A stretch of DNA of 64,000 bases from Rhizobium etli 8C-3 (GCF_001908375.1 NZ_CP017241.1:3562501-3626500); one strand, 5' to 3'; positions 25,791 to 35,815 are shown, counted from the first letter of the stretch. Numbers and translations: made by a program. Notes: generated by a model from the letters alone, not told the origin.

Positions 25791-27287
25791 ATGAATGAAA
25801 AGACCGAAACAGCGACCCTTTCCTCCGACGCAACGGAAGTCCGCGCCCAGAAGCTGAAACTTTTGCGCGAACAGGTCGGCGACGTTTATCCGGCGCATTT
25901 CCACCGGACGATCACCAATGGCGAACTCGCCGCGAAATACGAGGGCCTGGATCCGGACACGGAGACAAAGGATGTCGTCACGGTCGCAGGCCGAGTCTAT
26001 TCCTCGCGCAACTCCGGCATGTTCATGGACATCCATGACGCTTCGGCCAAGATCCAGATCTTCAGCCACAAGGACACGACGCCGGAAGAGGCTCGCGCCC
26101 TGCTGCCGATGATCGACATCGGCGATATCATCGGTGTGACCGGCGTGGTGCGCCGCACCAAGCGCGGCGAGCTGACGATCAACGCGCAGCAGATCACCAT
26201 GCTGACCAAGTCGCTACTGCCGATGCCCGAGAAATGGCATGGCCTCTCCGACATAGAGCTGCGATACCGCAAGCGTCACCTCGACATCATGACCAACGAG
26301 GATTCGAAGCTCCGTTTCCAGCAGCGTTCGAAGATCGTCTCCGGCATCCGCCGCTTCATGGAGAACGACGGCTTCATGGAAGTCGAGACGCCGATGCTGC
26401 AGTCGGTCTACGGCGGTGCGACGGCCGAACCCTTCAAGACGCATCACAATACGTTGAAGCTCGACATGTACCTGCGCATCGCGCCGGAACTGTTCTTGAA
26501 GCGCACGCTGGTTTCGGGCCTCACCGACAAGGTCTTCGAGATCAACCGCAACTTCCGCAACGAAGGCGTCTCGACAAGGCACAATCCCGAATTCACCATG
26601 ATGGAGTGCTACTGGGCCTATGCCGACTACGAGGACATGATGGACCTCGTCGAACGGATGTTCGCCGAGCTTGCCATGTCGGTCCATGGCAGCACGGAAT
26701 TCACCTTCGTCGACAAGCAGATCTCCTTCAAGGGCCCGTTCCGCCGTGTCCCGATGCCTGACGCGGTCAAGGAAGCGACCGGCATCGATTTCCTGTCGAT
26801 CAAGACCGACGAGGAAGCCCGCGCCGCCACCAAGGCGGCCGGTTTCGAAATCGAGAAGGACGCGACCTGGGGCGAATGCCTCGCCTTCATCTTCGAAGAG
26901 AAGGTCGAAAGCACGCTCATTCAGCCCGCGCACGTCACACATTTCCCGAAGGACATCTCCCCGTTCGCCAAGGAAGTGCCGGGCGAGCCGCGCCTTGTCG
27001 AGCGTTTCGAGACCTATTGCAACGCCTGGGAACTTGGCAACGCCTTTTCGGAACTCAACGATCCGCAAGAGCAGCGAAAGCGCATGGTCGAACAGCTGGA
27101 GCAGGCTCACGCACGCGGCGAAAAGGAAAAACAGCTGGACGAGGAATTTCTGGACGCAATCGACCAGGGCATGCCTCCCGCCGGCGGTCTCGGCATCGGC
27201 GTCGATCGCCTGATCATGCTGCTTACGAATTCCCCCTCTATTCGCGACGTCATCCTCTTCCCGGCCCGCCGCAGCAAGGCGGACTGA
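25791..27287 (+). CDS. lysS: Lysyl-tRNA synthetase, class II (LysS)
   Basis: A 498-residue class II lysine-tRNA ligase. An OB-fold anticodon-binding domain (about 60-145) precedes the catalytic core. Motif 2 reads 'NFRNEGVSTRHNPEFTMMEC' and motif 3 'GLGIGVDRLIMLL'. It acts in the cytoplasm as a dimer. It is directly downstream of gltX. The presence of class II LysS here is notable only because some alphaproteobacteria use an unrelated class I enzyme. No internal damage was seen. Confidence 0.96.
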   Translation: MNEKTETATLSSDATEVRAQKLKLLREQVGDVYPAHFHRTITNGELAAKYEGLDPDTETKDVVTVAGRVYSSRNSGMFMDIHDASAKIQIFSHKDTTPEEARALLPMIDIGDIIGVTGVVRRTKRGELTINAQQITMLTKSLLPMPEKWHGLSDIELRYRKRHLDIMTNEDSKLRFQQRSKIVSGIRRFMENDGFMEVETPMLQSVYGGATAEPFKTHHNTLKLDMYLRIAPELFLKRTLVSGLTDKVFEINRNFRNEGVSTRHNPEFTMMECYWAYADYEDMMDLVERMFAELAMSVHGSTEFTFVDKQISFKGPFRRVPMPDAVKEATGIDFLSIKTDEEARAATKAAGFEIEKDATWGECLAFIFEEKVESTLIQPAHVTHFPKDISPFAKEVPGEPRLVERFETYCNAWELGNAFSELNDPQEQRKRMVEQLEQAHARGEKEKQLDEEFLDAIDQGMPPAGGLGIGVDRLIMLLTNSPSIRDVILFPARRSKAD

Positions 27288-27349
27288 GCGGCGGGATGAG
27301 CAGTTTCAGAGGGTGGACGGCCAATGGTCGCCCTTCGCATGCCCGGTGA

Positions 27350-28039
27350 TCAATGGCCGGAGGCAGGAGCAGCCTTGCCGCCTTCTGGCGCAGAAACGGC
27401 TTCGCCTTCCGGGGATGCGTCCTCTTCGCCGCCTTTTTCGTTACCCTTGCCTGCGGTTGCAGCGACAGCCGTCGGATCAATGCAATCGGAGCGTTGCTTG
27501 AACGATGCGCTCAGCGCCTGGATCTCTTCGTCCGGCAAATCGATGCGTTCGCCGAAAAACAGGCCGTTGTCGCTCGCCTGACCGTCGTAATAGCGGGCAG
27601 TGTAGGGTTTGCCTTTCAGCCCTTCGGCCAACTGGTCGGGATTCGGGATATAAACCACATCGGCGCCGATGGCCCTGCCACGGATGTCCGAACGCAGTTT
27701 GGGACCGTTTTCGTCGAGGACCACGACCTGTACCAGATCCGGCCTTTCTTGCGCGTAAACGGCTTGCGCCACGCGAAGGGCCGTCTTGACCCGTGTCAGG
27801 CCGTCCGTCGGCTCCGTCTTGATGTATTTGCGAATCCAGACGCGATCCTGCTTCTTGATGGTTACCAGGTTCACATCGGTGCAGGCGACGCCGTTGGCCT
27901 CTTCCAAGGCCTGGCCGATGAGGTTGTCCCGGCCGATATAAAGGGCAACACCGCCGGAAGCGCCTGTAAACAAGGCCATCCCGCCGATCGTGATCACCAA
28001 TTTCCGGGAGGGCCGGAAGATGCGCAGTAGGGCCTTCAC
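27350..28039 (-). CDS. Hypothetical single-pass membrane protein
   Basis: I do not recognise a characterised function. The 229-residue product has a basic N-terminus and one transmembrane segment (about 15-35). A periplasmic domain of about 160 residues contains two cysteines ('ACTDV', 'RSDCID') that could form a disulfide. A low-complexity Glu/Gly/Ala/Pro tail closes the protein. The preferred start is GTG at 28039, with GGAG eight bases upstream; an in-frame GTG 15 codons earlier is the alternative. It converges on lysS and is divergent from the LysR gene. It is likely a conserved rhizobial membrane protein. Confidence 0.7.
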   Translation of the reverse strand: MKALLRIFRPSRKLVITIGGMALFTGASGGVALYIGRDNLIGQALEEANGVACTDVNLVTIKKQDRVWIRKYIKTEPTDGLTRVKTALRVAQAVYAQERPDLVQVVVLDENGPKLRSDIRGRAIGADVVYIPNPDQLAEGLKGKPYTARYYDGQASDNGLFFGERIDLPDEEIQALSASFKQRSDCIDPTAVAATAGKGNEKGGEEDASPEGEAVSAPEGGKAAPASGH

Positions 28040-28218
28040 GCCAACTGCTCCGCCATCGAAAGAACTCCAACGCAATACATGCACGTAAAACTAGTCAAAC
28101 GACGTTTCGGAATGCTTAAGTGGTCTTTCGAGAAAGATACCAATTCGGCTAAAGACCAAAAAAGGTCCACCGCCCGTTGGCTTGCCATGATCGGTTTGGG
28201 CATGCTCTAAAAATACGC

Positions 28219-29127
28219 ATGGCCTTCACTCTTCGCCAGATCCAGTATTTCGTCGCCGTTGCCGAGCAGGGCTCGGTGACACGCGCCGCGCAGAATCTTT
28301 CGATCTCGCAATCCTCGGTCACAGAAGCGCTGAAGGAGCTGGAAAACGACCTCGGCGTCGAACTCTTCGAACGCCACCCGCGCGGCCTGACGATCACGCA
28401 CAACGGCCACCAGTTCCTCCGGCACGCGACAAAAATCCTAGCCAGCGTCTCCGATGCCCGCGCCAGTTTTTCCGGCGTGCAAAGCGCTCTTTCCGGCACA
28501 TTGAATATCGGTGTCACCTCGCTGGTCGCAGGCTATGTTCTATCCGATCTTCTGGCGCGATACCGCCGCGCATGTCCGGGTGTGGAGGTGAGTGCAATCG
28601 AAGACAATGGCGGCTATCTTGAGCATCTATTGGTCGGCGGTGAACTCGATGTCGCGGTCATGGTGATCTCCAACCTGCGCGACCGCATGGCCCTGCAGGC
28701 GGAGATCCTCGAAACCTCGCCCTATCGTCTCTGGCTGCCGATGGGCCACCCGTTGGTTTCTGCCGATATCATCTCGGTCGCCGATATCGCCCGCGAACCG
28801 CTGATCATGCTGACGGTCGATGAGATCGAGGAAAACACCGGCAAGCTCCTGTCGGCGCTCGGTGCCCGCCCCCATGTCGCCTTTCGCACCCGGTCGGTGG
28901 AGGCCGTTCGCAGTCTCGTTGCAACAGGCGCCGGCGTCGCGCTGCTTCCCGATCTCGTCTACCGCCCCTGGTCGCTTGAAGGCGACCGGATCGAAAGCCG
29001 CGATGTCTCCGGTTCGTTGCCGGTCGTCCAGGTCGGCATGGTCTGGCGCAAGGGTTCGAGCCTGCCGCAGGCAGCGCGAGATTTCGTCGGTATTGCCGAA
29101 GCTATGCGATCGGGCCGGGCGCGATGA
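28219..29127 (+). CDS. LysR-family transcriptional regulator next to the putrescine operon
   Basis: A 302-residue LysR-type regulator. The winged HTH is at the N-terminus ('LRQIQYFVAVAEQGSVTRAAQ', residues 5-25). The effector-binding domain (about 90-295) has the usual two-subdomain pattern, including 'GVTSLVAGYVLSDLLARYRRACPGVEV'. The ATG giving 'MAFTLRQIQYF' fits the family N-terminus; a TTG 14 codons earlier is unlikely. It precedes, on the same strand, the putrescine-type transporter genes and probably controls them. A perfect palindrome lies three bases beyond its stop. Confidence 0.88.
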   Translation: MAFTLRQIQYFVAVAEQGSVTRAAQNLSISQSSVTEALKELENDLGVELFERHPRGLTITHNGHQFLRHATKILASVSDARASFSGVQSALSGTLNIGVTSLVAGYVLSDLLARYRRACPGVEVSAIEDNGGYLEHLLVGGELDVAVMVISNLRDRMALQAEILETSPYRLWLPMGHPLVSADIISVADIAREPLIMLTVDEIEENTGKLLSALGARPHVAFRTRSVEAVRSLVATGAGVALLPDLVYRPWSLEGDRIESRDVSGSLPVVQVGMVWRKGSSLPQAARDFVGIAEAMRSGRAR

Positions 29128-29130
29128 CGG

Positions 29131-29147
29131 TATCGGAATTTCCGATA
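29131..29147. promoter_or_regulatory. 17-base perfect palindrome before the putrescine-type operon
   Basis: TATCGGAATTTCCGATA is a perfect palindrome with one central base, 101 bases upstream of the binding-protein start. There is no T-run, so an operator is more likely than a terminator. The adjacent LysR protein is the natural candidate to bind it. Confidence 0.55.
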
Positions 29148-29248
29148 TCGGCTTTCTGATAAATGAATTTGCGAAACCGGAGTTTTCAGCGCAGCTTTCA
29201 CCTGGGAACAATATGCCGCAGCAAGCGGCACAAACCGGGAGACAGACG

Positions 29249-30409
29249 ATGAAGCACCTTCTGAAATCGTGCACTGCTGCCCTCGCAAGCTTGAGCTTCG
29301 TGACGCAGGTTGCTGCTGGCGAACCGTTGAAGGCCTTGGACAAGGGCGAGGGTGCAGTCAGCATCGTCGCCTGGGCCGGCTATATCGAGCGCGGCGAAAC
29401 CGACAAGAATTACGACTGGGTTACCGATTTTGAAAAAAAGACCGGCTGCAAGGTATCCGTAAAGACCGCGGCGACCTCGGATGAAATGGTGGCGCTGATG
29501 AACGAAGGCGGCTTCGACCTCGTCACCGCTTCGGGCGATGCTTCGCTGCGCCTGGTTGCGGGCAAGCGCGTGCAGCCGATCAATACCGATCTCATTCCAA
29601 GCTTCAAGAACCTCGACGAACGCTTGCAGAGCGCCCCGTGGCATACGGTCGGCGGCGTCCACTATGGCGTGCCCTACCTGTGGGGGCCGAACGTTCTGAT
29701 GTACAATACCGATGCCTTCAAGGATAATGCCCCGACCAGCTGGAAGGTTGTGTTCGAGGAAGAAACGCTGCCCGATGGCAAGTCCAACAAGGGCCGCGTC
29801 CAGGCCTATGACGGGCCGATCTACGTCGCCGATGCTGCCATGTATCTGATGGCCCACAAGCCCGATCTCGGCATCAAGGATCCCTACGAACTCAACGAAG
29901 ATCAGTATAAGGCAGCTCTCGACCTGCTGCGCGGCCAGCGCAAGCTCGTCTCCCGCTACTGGCATGACGCGATGATTCAGATCGACGACTTCAAGAACGA
30001 AGGGGTCGTCGCATCCGGTTCCTGGCCGTTCCAGGTGAACCTGATGCAGGCCGACAAGCAGAAGATCGCCTCGACCTTCCCCGAGGAAGGCGTGACCGGC
30101 TGGGCCGACACGACGATGCTTCATGTCGACAGCGAGCATCCGAACTGCGCCTATATGTGGATGGAGCACTCGCTGTCTGCCAAGGTCCAGGGTGATGCCG
30201 CCGCCTGGTTCGGCGCGGTTCCCTCCGTTCCGGCCGCATGCAAGGGCAACGAACTGCTGACCGATACCGGCTGCACGACCAACGGTTTCGATCACTTCGA
30301 CAAGATCAAATTCTGGAAGACGCCTGTTGCAAAGTGCGCGACGCAGAGTGAGTGCGTGCCCTATCACCGCTGGGTGTCGGACTATATCGGCGTTATCGGC
30401 GGGCGATAG
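29249..30409 (+). CDS. Polyamine-type ABC transporter substrate-binding protein
   Basis: A 386-residue periplasmic protein of the PotD/PotF-like SBP_bac_8 group. A signal peptide (MKHLLKSCTAALASLSFVTQ, cleaved after 'VAAG' or nearby) leads into 'VSIVAWAGYIERGETDKNYDW'. Four cysteines in the C-terminal third may form disulfides. Gene order with two permeases, an ATPase and a gamma-aminobutyraldehyde dehydrogenase equals that of E. coli ydcSTUVW, so putrescine or a related amine is the likely cargo. CGGGAG lies before the ATG. The in-frame region upstream overlaps the LysR gene and is noncoding. Confidence 0.88.
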   Translation: MKHLLKSCTAALASLSFVTQVAAGEPLKALDKGEGAVSIVAWAGYIERGETDKNYDWVTDFEKKTGCKVSVKTAATSDEMVALMNEGGFDLVTASGDASLRLVAGKRVQPINTDLIPSFKNLDERLQSAPWHTVGGVHYGVPYLWGPNVLMYNTDAFKDNAPTSWKVVFEEETLPDGKSNKGRVQAYDGPIYVADAAMYLMAHKPDLGIKDPYELNEDQYKAALDLLRGQRKLVSRYWHDAMIQIDDFKNEGVVASGSWPFQVNLMQADKQKIASTFPEEGVTGWADTTMLHVDSEHPNCAYMWMEHSLSAKVQGDAAAWFGAVPSVPAACKGNELLTDTGCTTNGFDHFDKIKFWKTPVAKCATQSECVPYHRWVSDYIGVIGGR

Positions 30410-30427
30410 TCCTCACCCAGGCACAAT

Positions 30428-30572
30428 GATTGCCCCCGACCCTCTCCCTCACGCAGGGAGAGGCAACATGCCTCAAGACCTCTCGCCGCCAAAACGCCCC
30501 GAGGGGCGATAGCATCGCCGCGTGTTCCCATCGCCGCGTTGCCGGGAGAAGCTATCCGGCAGGCAGGACGAG
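30428..30572. repeat. RIME-type palindromic element inside the putrescine-type operon
   Basis: The block carries CCCTCTCCCTCACGCAGGG, an inner CGCCCCGAGGGGCG palindrome and a closing GCAGGACGAGGGG arm. It lies between the binding-protein and ATPase genes, where it may form a stable mRNA hairpin that sets unequal expression of the two. Confidence 0.7.
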
Positions 30573-30600
30573 GGGCATCAGGTATAACTTGGAGACCCCA

Positions 30601-31587
30601 ATGACCCCCGCCGTCCGTTTCCAGCAGGTTTCGCGCCATTTCGGCCAGGTTCGCGCCGTCGACGGCGTCGATCTCGAAATCGCACCGGGCGAGTTCTTCG
30701 CTATGCTCGGTCCGTCGGGTTCCGGAAAGACGACCTGCCTGCGCCTGATCGCCGGCTTCGAACAGCCGACGGAGGGGCATATCGAGATTTTCGGAGAAAC
30801 GGCAGACGGTGTCCCGCCCTACCGCCGCAACGTCAACACCGTCTTCCAGGACTATGCGCTCTTCCCGCATCTCAATATCCTCGAAAACGTCGGCTACGGG
30901 CTGATGGTCAAGGGCATCGGCAAGGTAGAGCGCACCAAGGCCGTCGAACAGGCGCTGGAAATGGTGAAACTTCCAGGCTACGGCGCCCGCCGGCCAGGCC
31001 AGCTCTCCGGCGGCCAGCGACAGCGCGTGGCGCTTGCCCGCGCGCTGGTCAACAAGCCGAAGGTCCTGCTGCTCGACGAGCCGCTTGGCGCGCTTGATCT
31101 GAAGCTGCGCGAGCAGATGCAGGAAGAATTGAAGAGCCTTCAGCGCGCGCTCGGCATCACCTTCGTCTTTGTCACCCACGATCAGGGCGAGGCGCTCTCC
31201 ATGGCAGACCGCCTCGCCGTCTTCAACAACGGCCGCATCGTTCAGGAAGGTTCGCCGCAGGATATCTACCGCCGTCCGAAGACCCGCTTCGTCGCCGATT
31301 TCGTTGGTTCCTCCAATGTCATCGCGCCTGATGTAATGACGTCGCTCGGCGGTGAAAGGCGCTGGGCAAGCCTGCGCCCCGAAGCGATCCATCTTTCCGG
31401 CGACGGCATGGAGGCAGCGGTCGAAAATACCAGTTTCCTTGGTGCCGCCTATCGCCTGACGGTCGGCATGTGGGGAACACGCCTGCATGTCACATTACCG
31501 GCAGGTGCCAATGTGCCGGATATCGGCGCCAGCGTGCGTCTCGCATGGCAGCCGGCCGACGTGCATTACATGGATGATGCAGCATGA
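30601..31587 (+). CDS. Polyamine-type ABC transporter ATP-binding protein
   Basis: A 328-residue ATPase of the PotA/spermidine-putrescine class. Walker A is GPSGSGKTT (near residue 39), the signature is LSGGQRQR, Walker B is '[11 protein letters not shown]', and the switch histidine is in 'FVTHDQ'. A C-terminal TOBE domain (about 240-328) is present. TTGGAG precedes the ATG; the open frame extending upstream through the repeat is not coding. The stop overlaps the next gene by four bases (ATGA), indicating coupled translation with the first permease. Confidence 0.92.
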   Translation: MTPAVRFQQVSRHFGQVRAVDGVDLEIAPGEFFAMLGPSGSGKTTCLRLIAGFEQPTEGHIEIFGETADGVPPYRRNVNTVFQDYALFPHLNILENVGYGLMVKGIGKVERTKAVEQALEMVKLPGYGARRPGQLSGGQRQRVALARALVNKPKVLLLDEPLGALDLKLREQMQEELKSLQRALGITFVFVTHDQGEALSMADRLAVFNNGRIVQEGSPQDIYRRPKTRFVADFVGSSNVIAPDVMTSLGGERRWASLRPEAIHLSGDGMEAAVENTSFLGAAYRLTVGMWGTRLHVTLPAGANVPDIGASVRLAWQPADVHYMDDAA

Positions 31588-32552
31588 CATCGCTCGCCCT
31601 GACGAAGCCTGGCGTTACGACCTCCATCTTGCCCGGCCGCGGTGGCTTCTTCGGTAGATTGTCGGATGCCTTCTGGCGCCACCCAAAGCTACTGCTTTTC
31701 TTGATGCTGACGCCGCCGCTGCTCTGGCTCGGCATCATCTATATCGGCTCGCTGATCGCGCTGCTGCTGCAGAGTTTCTTCTCGATCGACGATTTCTCCG
31801 GCTTGATCAACTATGAGTTCACGCTCGCGACCTACGCGGAGCTTCTCAATCCAACCAATTTTGACATCATCGTCCGTACCCTTGCCATGGCGCTCATGGT
31901 GACGATCGCATCCGCCGTCATCGCCTTCCCAATCGCCTACTACGCCGCGCGCTATGCGCAGGGAAAGTGGAAGGCGTTTTTCTATCTCGGCGTCATGCTG
32001 CCGCTCTGGTCGAGCTATCTCGTCAAGATTTACGCCTGGAAGCTGATCCTCGCCAAGGAAGGCATCCTCACCTGGATTTTCGCCAAGCTGCATCTCTCAT
32101 GGCTGCTCGACGGCATTCTCACGCTGCCGATCGTCGGCGGCAATTCGCTTTCGGTGAGCTATCTCGGCACCTTCGTCGTTTTCGTCTATATCTGGCTGCC
32201 CTACATGATCCTGCCGACGCAGGCTGCTCTCGAGCGCGTGCCTGCAAACCTGATCGAGGCCGCCTCCGATCTCGGCGCCACGCCAGGCCAGACCTTCCGC
32301 ACAGTGCTGTTCCCGCTATCGCTGCCCGGCATCGTTGCCGGCTCCATCTTCACTTTCTCGCTGACCCTCGGCGATTACATTATACCGCAGATCATCGGTT
32401 CTTCCCGCCTCTTCATCGGCCAGGCGGTCTATGCGCAGCAGGGCACCGCCGGTAACGTGCCGCTCGCCGCCGCCTTCTCCGTCGTGCCGATCGTCATCAT
32501 GGCCATCTATCTCTGGCTTGCAAAAAAACAGGGGGCTTTCGATGCGCTCTGA
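31584..32552 (+). CDS. Polyamine-type ABC transporter permease 1 (PotB-like)
   Basis: A 322-residue inner-membrane permease with six predicted helices. An extended N-terminal cytoplasmic tail (about 40 residues) precedes helix 1. The coupling motif '[21 protein letters not shown]' (EAA loop) contacts the ATPase. It starts within the ATPase stop codon and overlaps the second permease by eleven bases, so all three are translated together. With the second permease it forms the channel of the amine importer. Confidence 0.92.
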   Translation: MTSLALTKPGVTTSILPGRGGFFGRLSDAFWRHPKLLLFLMLTPPLLWLGIIYIGSLIALLLQSFFSIDDFSGLINYEFTLATYAELLNPTNFDIIVRTLAMALMVTIASAVIAFPIAYYAARYAQGKWKAFFYLGVMLPLWSSYLVKIYAWKLILAKEGILTWIFAKLHLSWLLDGILTLPIVGGNSLSVSYLGTFVVFVYIWLPYMILPTQAALERVPANLIEAASDLGATPGQTFRTVLFPLSLPGIVAGSIFTFSLTLGDYIIPQIIGSSRLFIGQAVYAQQGTAGNVPLAAAFSVVPIVIMAIYLWLAKKQGAFDAL

Positions 32553-33357
32553 CCGCCGACACCGCTCCCCTTTTGCCCTGAAGATCGCAGCCGCGAGCGG
32601 CCTGCTTTTCCTGCATCTGCCGATCCTGCTGATCTTCGTCTATGCCTTCACTACCGAGGAGAAGAGCTACCAGTGGCCGCCGCCGGGCCTGACGACGCAG
32701 TGGTTCGACGTAGCCTGGAACCGGCCCGATGTCTGGGCAGCCCTTAGCCTTTCTGTGCAAGTCGCCAGCATCGCCACCGCTATCGCCCTGGTGCTCGGCA
32801 CGCTTTGTGCTGCCGCCGTCAGCCAGACGAAATTCTTCGGCCGCGAGGTCATCTCTTTGCTCGTCATTCTGCCGATCGCCCTTCCCGGTATCATTACCGG
32901 CATTGCGCTACGATCGGCCTTCAGCCTGTTCGACATCCCGTTCTCGGTCTGGACGATCGTGCTTGGTCACGCCACCTTCTGCATCGTGGTCGTCTACAAC
33001 AATGCAGTCGCCCGCTTCCGCCGCACCTCCGGCTCATTGATCGAAGCTTCGATGGACCTCGGCGCCGACGGCTTCCAGACTTTCCGGCACGTCATCCTGC
33101 CGAATATCGGCACCGCACTGCTTGCCGGCGGCATGCTTGCCTTTGCCCTCTCATTCGACGAAGTCATCGTCACCACCTTCACCGGCGGCCAGCAGTCGAC
33201 GCTGCCGATCTGGATGCTCGAAGAGCTCATCCGCCCGCGCCAGCGCCCTGTCACCAACGTGGTCGCCATGGCCGTCGTGCTCGTCACCTTCCTGCCGATC
33301 CTGGCAGCCTACTACCTCACCCGCGACGGCGATCAAATCGCCGGAGCCGGCAAATAA
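32542..33357 (+). CDS. Polyamine-type ABC transporter permease 2 (PotC-like)
   Basis: A 271-residue permease with six membrane helices and the EAA loop '[21 protein letters not shown]'. The ATG giving '[17 protein letters not shown]' has a GGGGG stretch upstream and overlaps the end of permease 1. The open frame continuing further upstream lies inside permease 1 and is not used. It pairs with permease 1. The next gene, for the aldehyde dehydrogenase, follows after 14 bases. Confidence 0.92.
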   Translation: MRSDRRHRSPFALKIAAASGLLFLHLPILLIFVYAFTTEEKSYQWPPPGLTTQWFDVAWNRPDVWAALSLSVQVASIATAIALVLGTLCAAAVSQTKFFGREVISLLVILPIALPGIITGIALRSAFSLFDIPFSVWTIVLGHATFCIVVVYNNAVARFRRTSGSLIEASMDLGADGFQTFRHVILPNIGTALLAGGMLAFALSFDEVIVTTFTGGQQSTLPIWMLEELIRPRQRPVTNVVAMAVVLVTFLPILAAYYLTRDGDQIAGAGK

Positions 33358-33371
33358 AAGGGAAGAACATC

Positions 33372-34799
33372 ATGGACACCCAGATGCTGATTGGATCCCG
33401 CTTCGAAATGGGCACGGAAACGGAAGAGCACATCCTGAACCCGAAGACGGGTGAGACCGTGCTCAATCTGCCGGAAGCTTCCTTCGGCCAGATCGATGCC
33501 GCTGTGGAAGCCGCCGGGAAGGCTTTCAAGAGCTGGTCGCAGACGACACCCGCCGAACGCTCCGGTTATCTGCTGAAGATCGCCGATGCCATAGAGAAGG
33601 ACGGGCAGGCCTTTGCCAGGCTCGAGGCACTGAACTGCGGCAAGCCGATCAACGCCGTGCTCAACGACGAGATCCCGGCGATCGTCGATTGCTACCGTTT
33701 CTTCGCGGGCGCTGTGCGCAACCTGCACGGTCCGGTCTCTGGCGAATACCTGCCAGGTCACACCTCGATGATCCGCCGCGACGCGATCGGCATCGTCGGC
33801 TCGATCGCGCCCTGGAATTATCCTCTGATGATGATGGCCTGGAAGCTGGCACCGGCGATCGCCGGCGGCAACACCGTCGTCTTCAAGCCTTCCGAACAGA
33901 CACCGCTAACGGCTCTGAAGATGGCGAAACTGCTCGCCGACATCCTGCCAGAAGGCGTCGTCAACGTCATCCTCGGTCGCGGAGAAACCGTCGGCAATGC
34001 GCTGATCAACCACCCGAACATCGGCATGGTCTCGATCACCGGCGATGTCGCGACCGGCAAGAAGGTGCTGCAGGCGGCTGCCAAGTCCGTAAAGCGCACG
34101 CATCTGGAGCTTGGCGGCAAGGCCCCCGTCATCGTCTTCGAGGACGCCGATATCGATGCGGTCGTCGCAGGCATCCGCACCTTCGGTTACTACAACGCCG
34201 GCCAGGACTGCACTGCCGCCTGCCGTATCTATGCTGACGCCAAGGTTTATGACAGGTTCGTCGCCGATCTCTCCTCTGCGGTTTCCTCGATTAAGTTCAA
34301 CCTGGACGAGGACACTGAAAACGAGATCGGTCCGCTGATCTCCAAGCGCCAGCGCGACCGCGTCGAAAGCTTTGTCACCCGTGCTGCCGAACACAAGCAC
34401 ATGGAAATTACCGCCGGCGGCAAGGCCTCAGGCGACAAGGGCTTCTTCTTCACGCCCACCGTCATCGCCGGTGCCACGCAGGATGACGAGATCGTCCGCC
34501 GCGAGGTCTTCGGCCCGGTCGTCTCCGTGACGCGCTTTAGCGAGGTCGAGGATGCCGTCGCTTGGGCAAACGACAGCGACTATGGCCTTGCCTCCTCCGT
34601 CTGGACCAAGGACATCAGCCGTGGCATGAAGACGGCCGCGCGCCTGCAATATGGCTGCACTTGGATCAACACGCATTTCATGCTGGTCAACGAAATGCCG
34701 CATGGCGGTCTCAAGCAATCCGGCTACGGCAAGGATATGTCGGTCTATGCGCTGGAGGATTACACCGCCGTCCGTCACGTGATGATCAACCATGGTTGA
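33372..34799 (+). CDS. patD: Gamma-aminobutyraldehyde dehydrogenase
   Basis: A 475-residue NAD-dependent aldehyde dehydrogenase. Catalytic E246 ('LELGGK') and nucleophile C280 ('[10 protein letters not shown]') are visible, with the N-terminal motif '[17 protein letters not shown]' typical of the amino-aldehyde branch. It is expected to oxidise 4-aminobutanal, formed from putrescine, to GABA in the cytoplasm. It is the last gene of the transporter operon, as in E. coli ydcSTUVW. No putrescine aminotransferase gene is next to it, so that step must be encoded elsewhere. The exact substrate is inferred. Confidence 0.88.
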   Translation: MDTQMLIGSRFEMGTETEEHILNPKTGETVLNLPEASFGQIDAAVEAAGKAFKSWSQTTPAERSGYLLKIADAIEKDGQAFARLEALNCGKPINAVLNDEIPAIVDCYRFFAGAVRNLHGPVSGEYLPGHTSMIRRDAIGIVGSIAPWNYPLMMMAWKLAPAIAGGNTVVFKPSEQTPLTALKMAKLLADILPEGVVNVILGRGETVGNALINHPNIGMVSITGDVATGKKVLQAAAKSVKRTHLELGGKAPVIVFEDADIDAVVAGIRTFGYYNAGQDCTAACRIYADAKVYDRFVADLSSAVSSIKFNLDEDTENEIGPLISKRQRDRVESFVTRAAEHKHMEITAGGKASGDKGFFFTPTVIAGATQDDEIVRREVFGPVVSVTRFSEVEDAVAWANDSDYGLASSVWTKDISRGMKTAARLQYGCTWINTHFMLVNEMPHGGLKQSGYGKDMSVYALEDYTAVRHVMINHG

Positions 34800-34908
34800 G
34801 TAATTCCGACCAGGATCAGGTTGTGGTGAAGAACCGTCGCAGGGTCTGCGGCGGAACAATTTGGTCTTTCCTGCGTCCTCTTCTGTATCCAACGCAGAGG
34901 AAACATCC

Positions 34909-35082
34909 ATGCTCAAATGGGCTCTCATATTTCTCGTCATTTCACTGGTTGCCGGCTTCTTCGGTTTTTCCGGCATCTCAGCCGCCACCGCAACGATTGC
35001 GCGTGTCCTCTTCGGCATCGCCCTCGTCATCTTCCTGATCTTCCTGATCCTGGCGCTGATCGCTGGCCAAGCGGTTCTTTAA
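34909..35082 (+). CDS. Small membrane protein, DUF1328/YtjA family
   Basis: A 57-residue protein consisting almost wholly of two hydrophobic helices (about 5-27 and 31-55) with a Gly/Ser turn '[18 protein letters not shown]' diagnostic of the DUF1328 family. Function is not known; homologues are widespread and often stress-induced. AGAGGAAA precedes the ATG. A TTG 16 codons upstream would add an unlikely soluble tail. The stop codon is inside a hairpin shared with the converging neighbour. Confidence 0.8.
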   Translation: MLKWALIFLVISLVAGFFGFSGISAATATIARVLFGIALVIFLIFLILALIAGQAVL

Positions 35083-35092
35083 GAGCCGCTTG
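35068..35092. terminator. Bidirectional hairpin between convergent DUF1328 and DUF1345 genes
   Basis: CAAGCGGTTC and GAGCCGCTTG pair over ten positions (one G-T wobble) around a TTTAA loop. The stem contains the DUF1328 stop codon and ends seven bases before the DUF1345 stop, so it could serve both genes. Confidence 0.55.
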
Positions 35093-35098
35093 TCTTGC

Positions 35099-35767
35099 CT
35101 AGAGCAGGCTCGCCCCGACATTGATCGCGAGTGCCAGGATGGTCGTATTGAAGAGAAACGACAGCACCGCATGAAGCAGCGCGATCTTTCGCATCTGCAT
35201 GGTGGAGACGGCAATATCGGCCGTCTGCGCGGCCACGCCGATCGTGAATGAGAAATAGAGGAAATCCCAATAGACAGGCTCTTCGATCCTGTCTGGGAAA
35301 ATCAGGCCTTCACCCTTGTCAGGTCCACCGTAAAATCGATGAGCGTAGTGGATTGTGAAGAGCGTGTGGAGGAAAACCCAGGAAACCAGGATCGTGACCA
35401 CTGCCGCGCAGGCTCTGGCGAAGGCGACATCAGGCGGCGCTTCTTTCACGGAATGCAGCTCGAGCCCAATGCCGGCAATGCTTGCAAGTGCCGCTGCGAT
35501 CGACAGGAAGAGTACGAAGTTGTCGGAAAAATCCAGATCTTCGGCTCGCTTGCGGATATCGGCAACCGTTGCGCAAAGCATCCTTCGCCAACTGATACAT
35601 GCAAACACGATGGCCGTCACGTTCCAGCCGATCAGCACGTTGCTGGCGTTTACATCCCGGGAGGTGAGAAGCAGGAAAACCACCAAGCCTGCGAGGAAAG
35701 CAATGATGATGCTCAGATGCCGGACGATATAGATCATAATCGAACTGCGCTGATCGTCGTCCGCCAT
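35099..35767 (-). CDS. DUF1345 integral membrane protein
   Basis: A 222-residue inner-membrane protein with about five or six hydrophobic helices (roughly 12-33, 40-60, 82-102, 118-140 and 193-217). The conserved family stretch 'HTLFTIHYAHRFYGG' and 'EPVYWDFLYFSFTIGVAAQTAD' identify DUF1345, for which no biochemical function is established. The ATG is clear. It stands alone, convergent with DUF1328 and 105 bases past the end of transaldolase. Confidence 0.85.
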   Translation of the reverse strand: MADDDQRSSIMIYIVRHLSIIIAFLAGLVVFLLLTSRDVNASNVLIGWNVTAIVFACISWRRMLCATVADIRKRAEDLDFSDNFVLFLSIAAALASIAGIGLELHSVKEAPPDVAFARACAAVVTILVSWVFLHTLFTIHYAHRFYGGPDKGEGLIFPDRIEEPVYWDFLYFSFTIGVAAQTADIAVSTMQMRKIALLHAVLSFLFNTTILALAINVGASLL

Positions 35768-35815
35768 GTCGTTCCTCAGGCTTCTTTCAGGCTTTATGCC
35801 ATTGATATCAGCACG

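Noticed and set aside
32805..33371. N-terminal extension of the aldehyde dehydrogenase frame
   Set aside because: The upstream 189 codons run inside the second permease gene. The dehydrogenase begins at 33372 with a normal family N-terminus.
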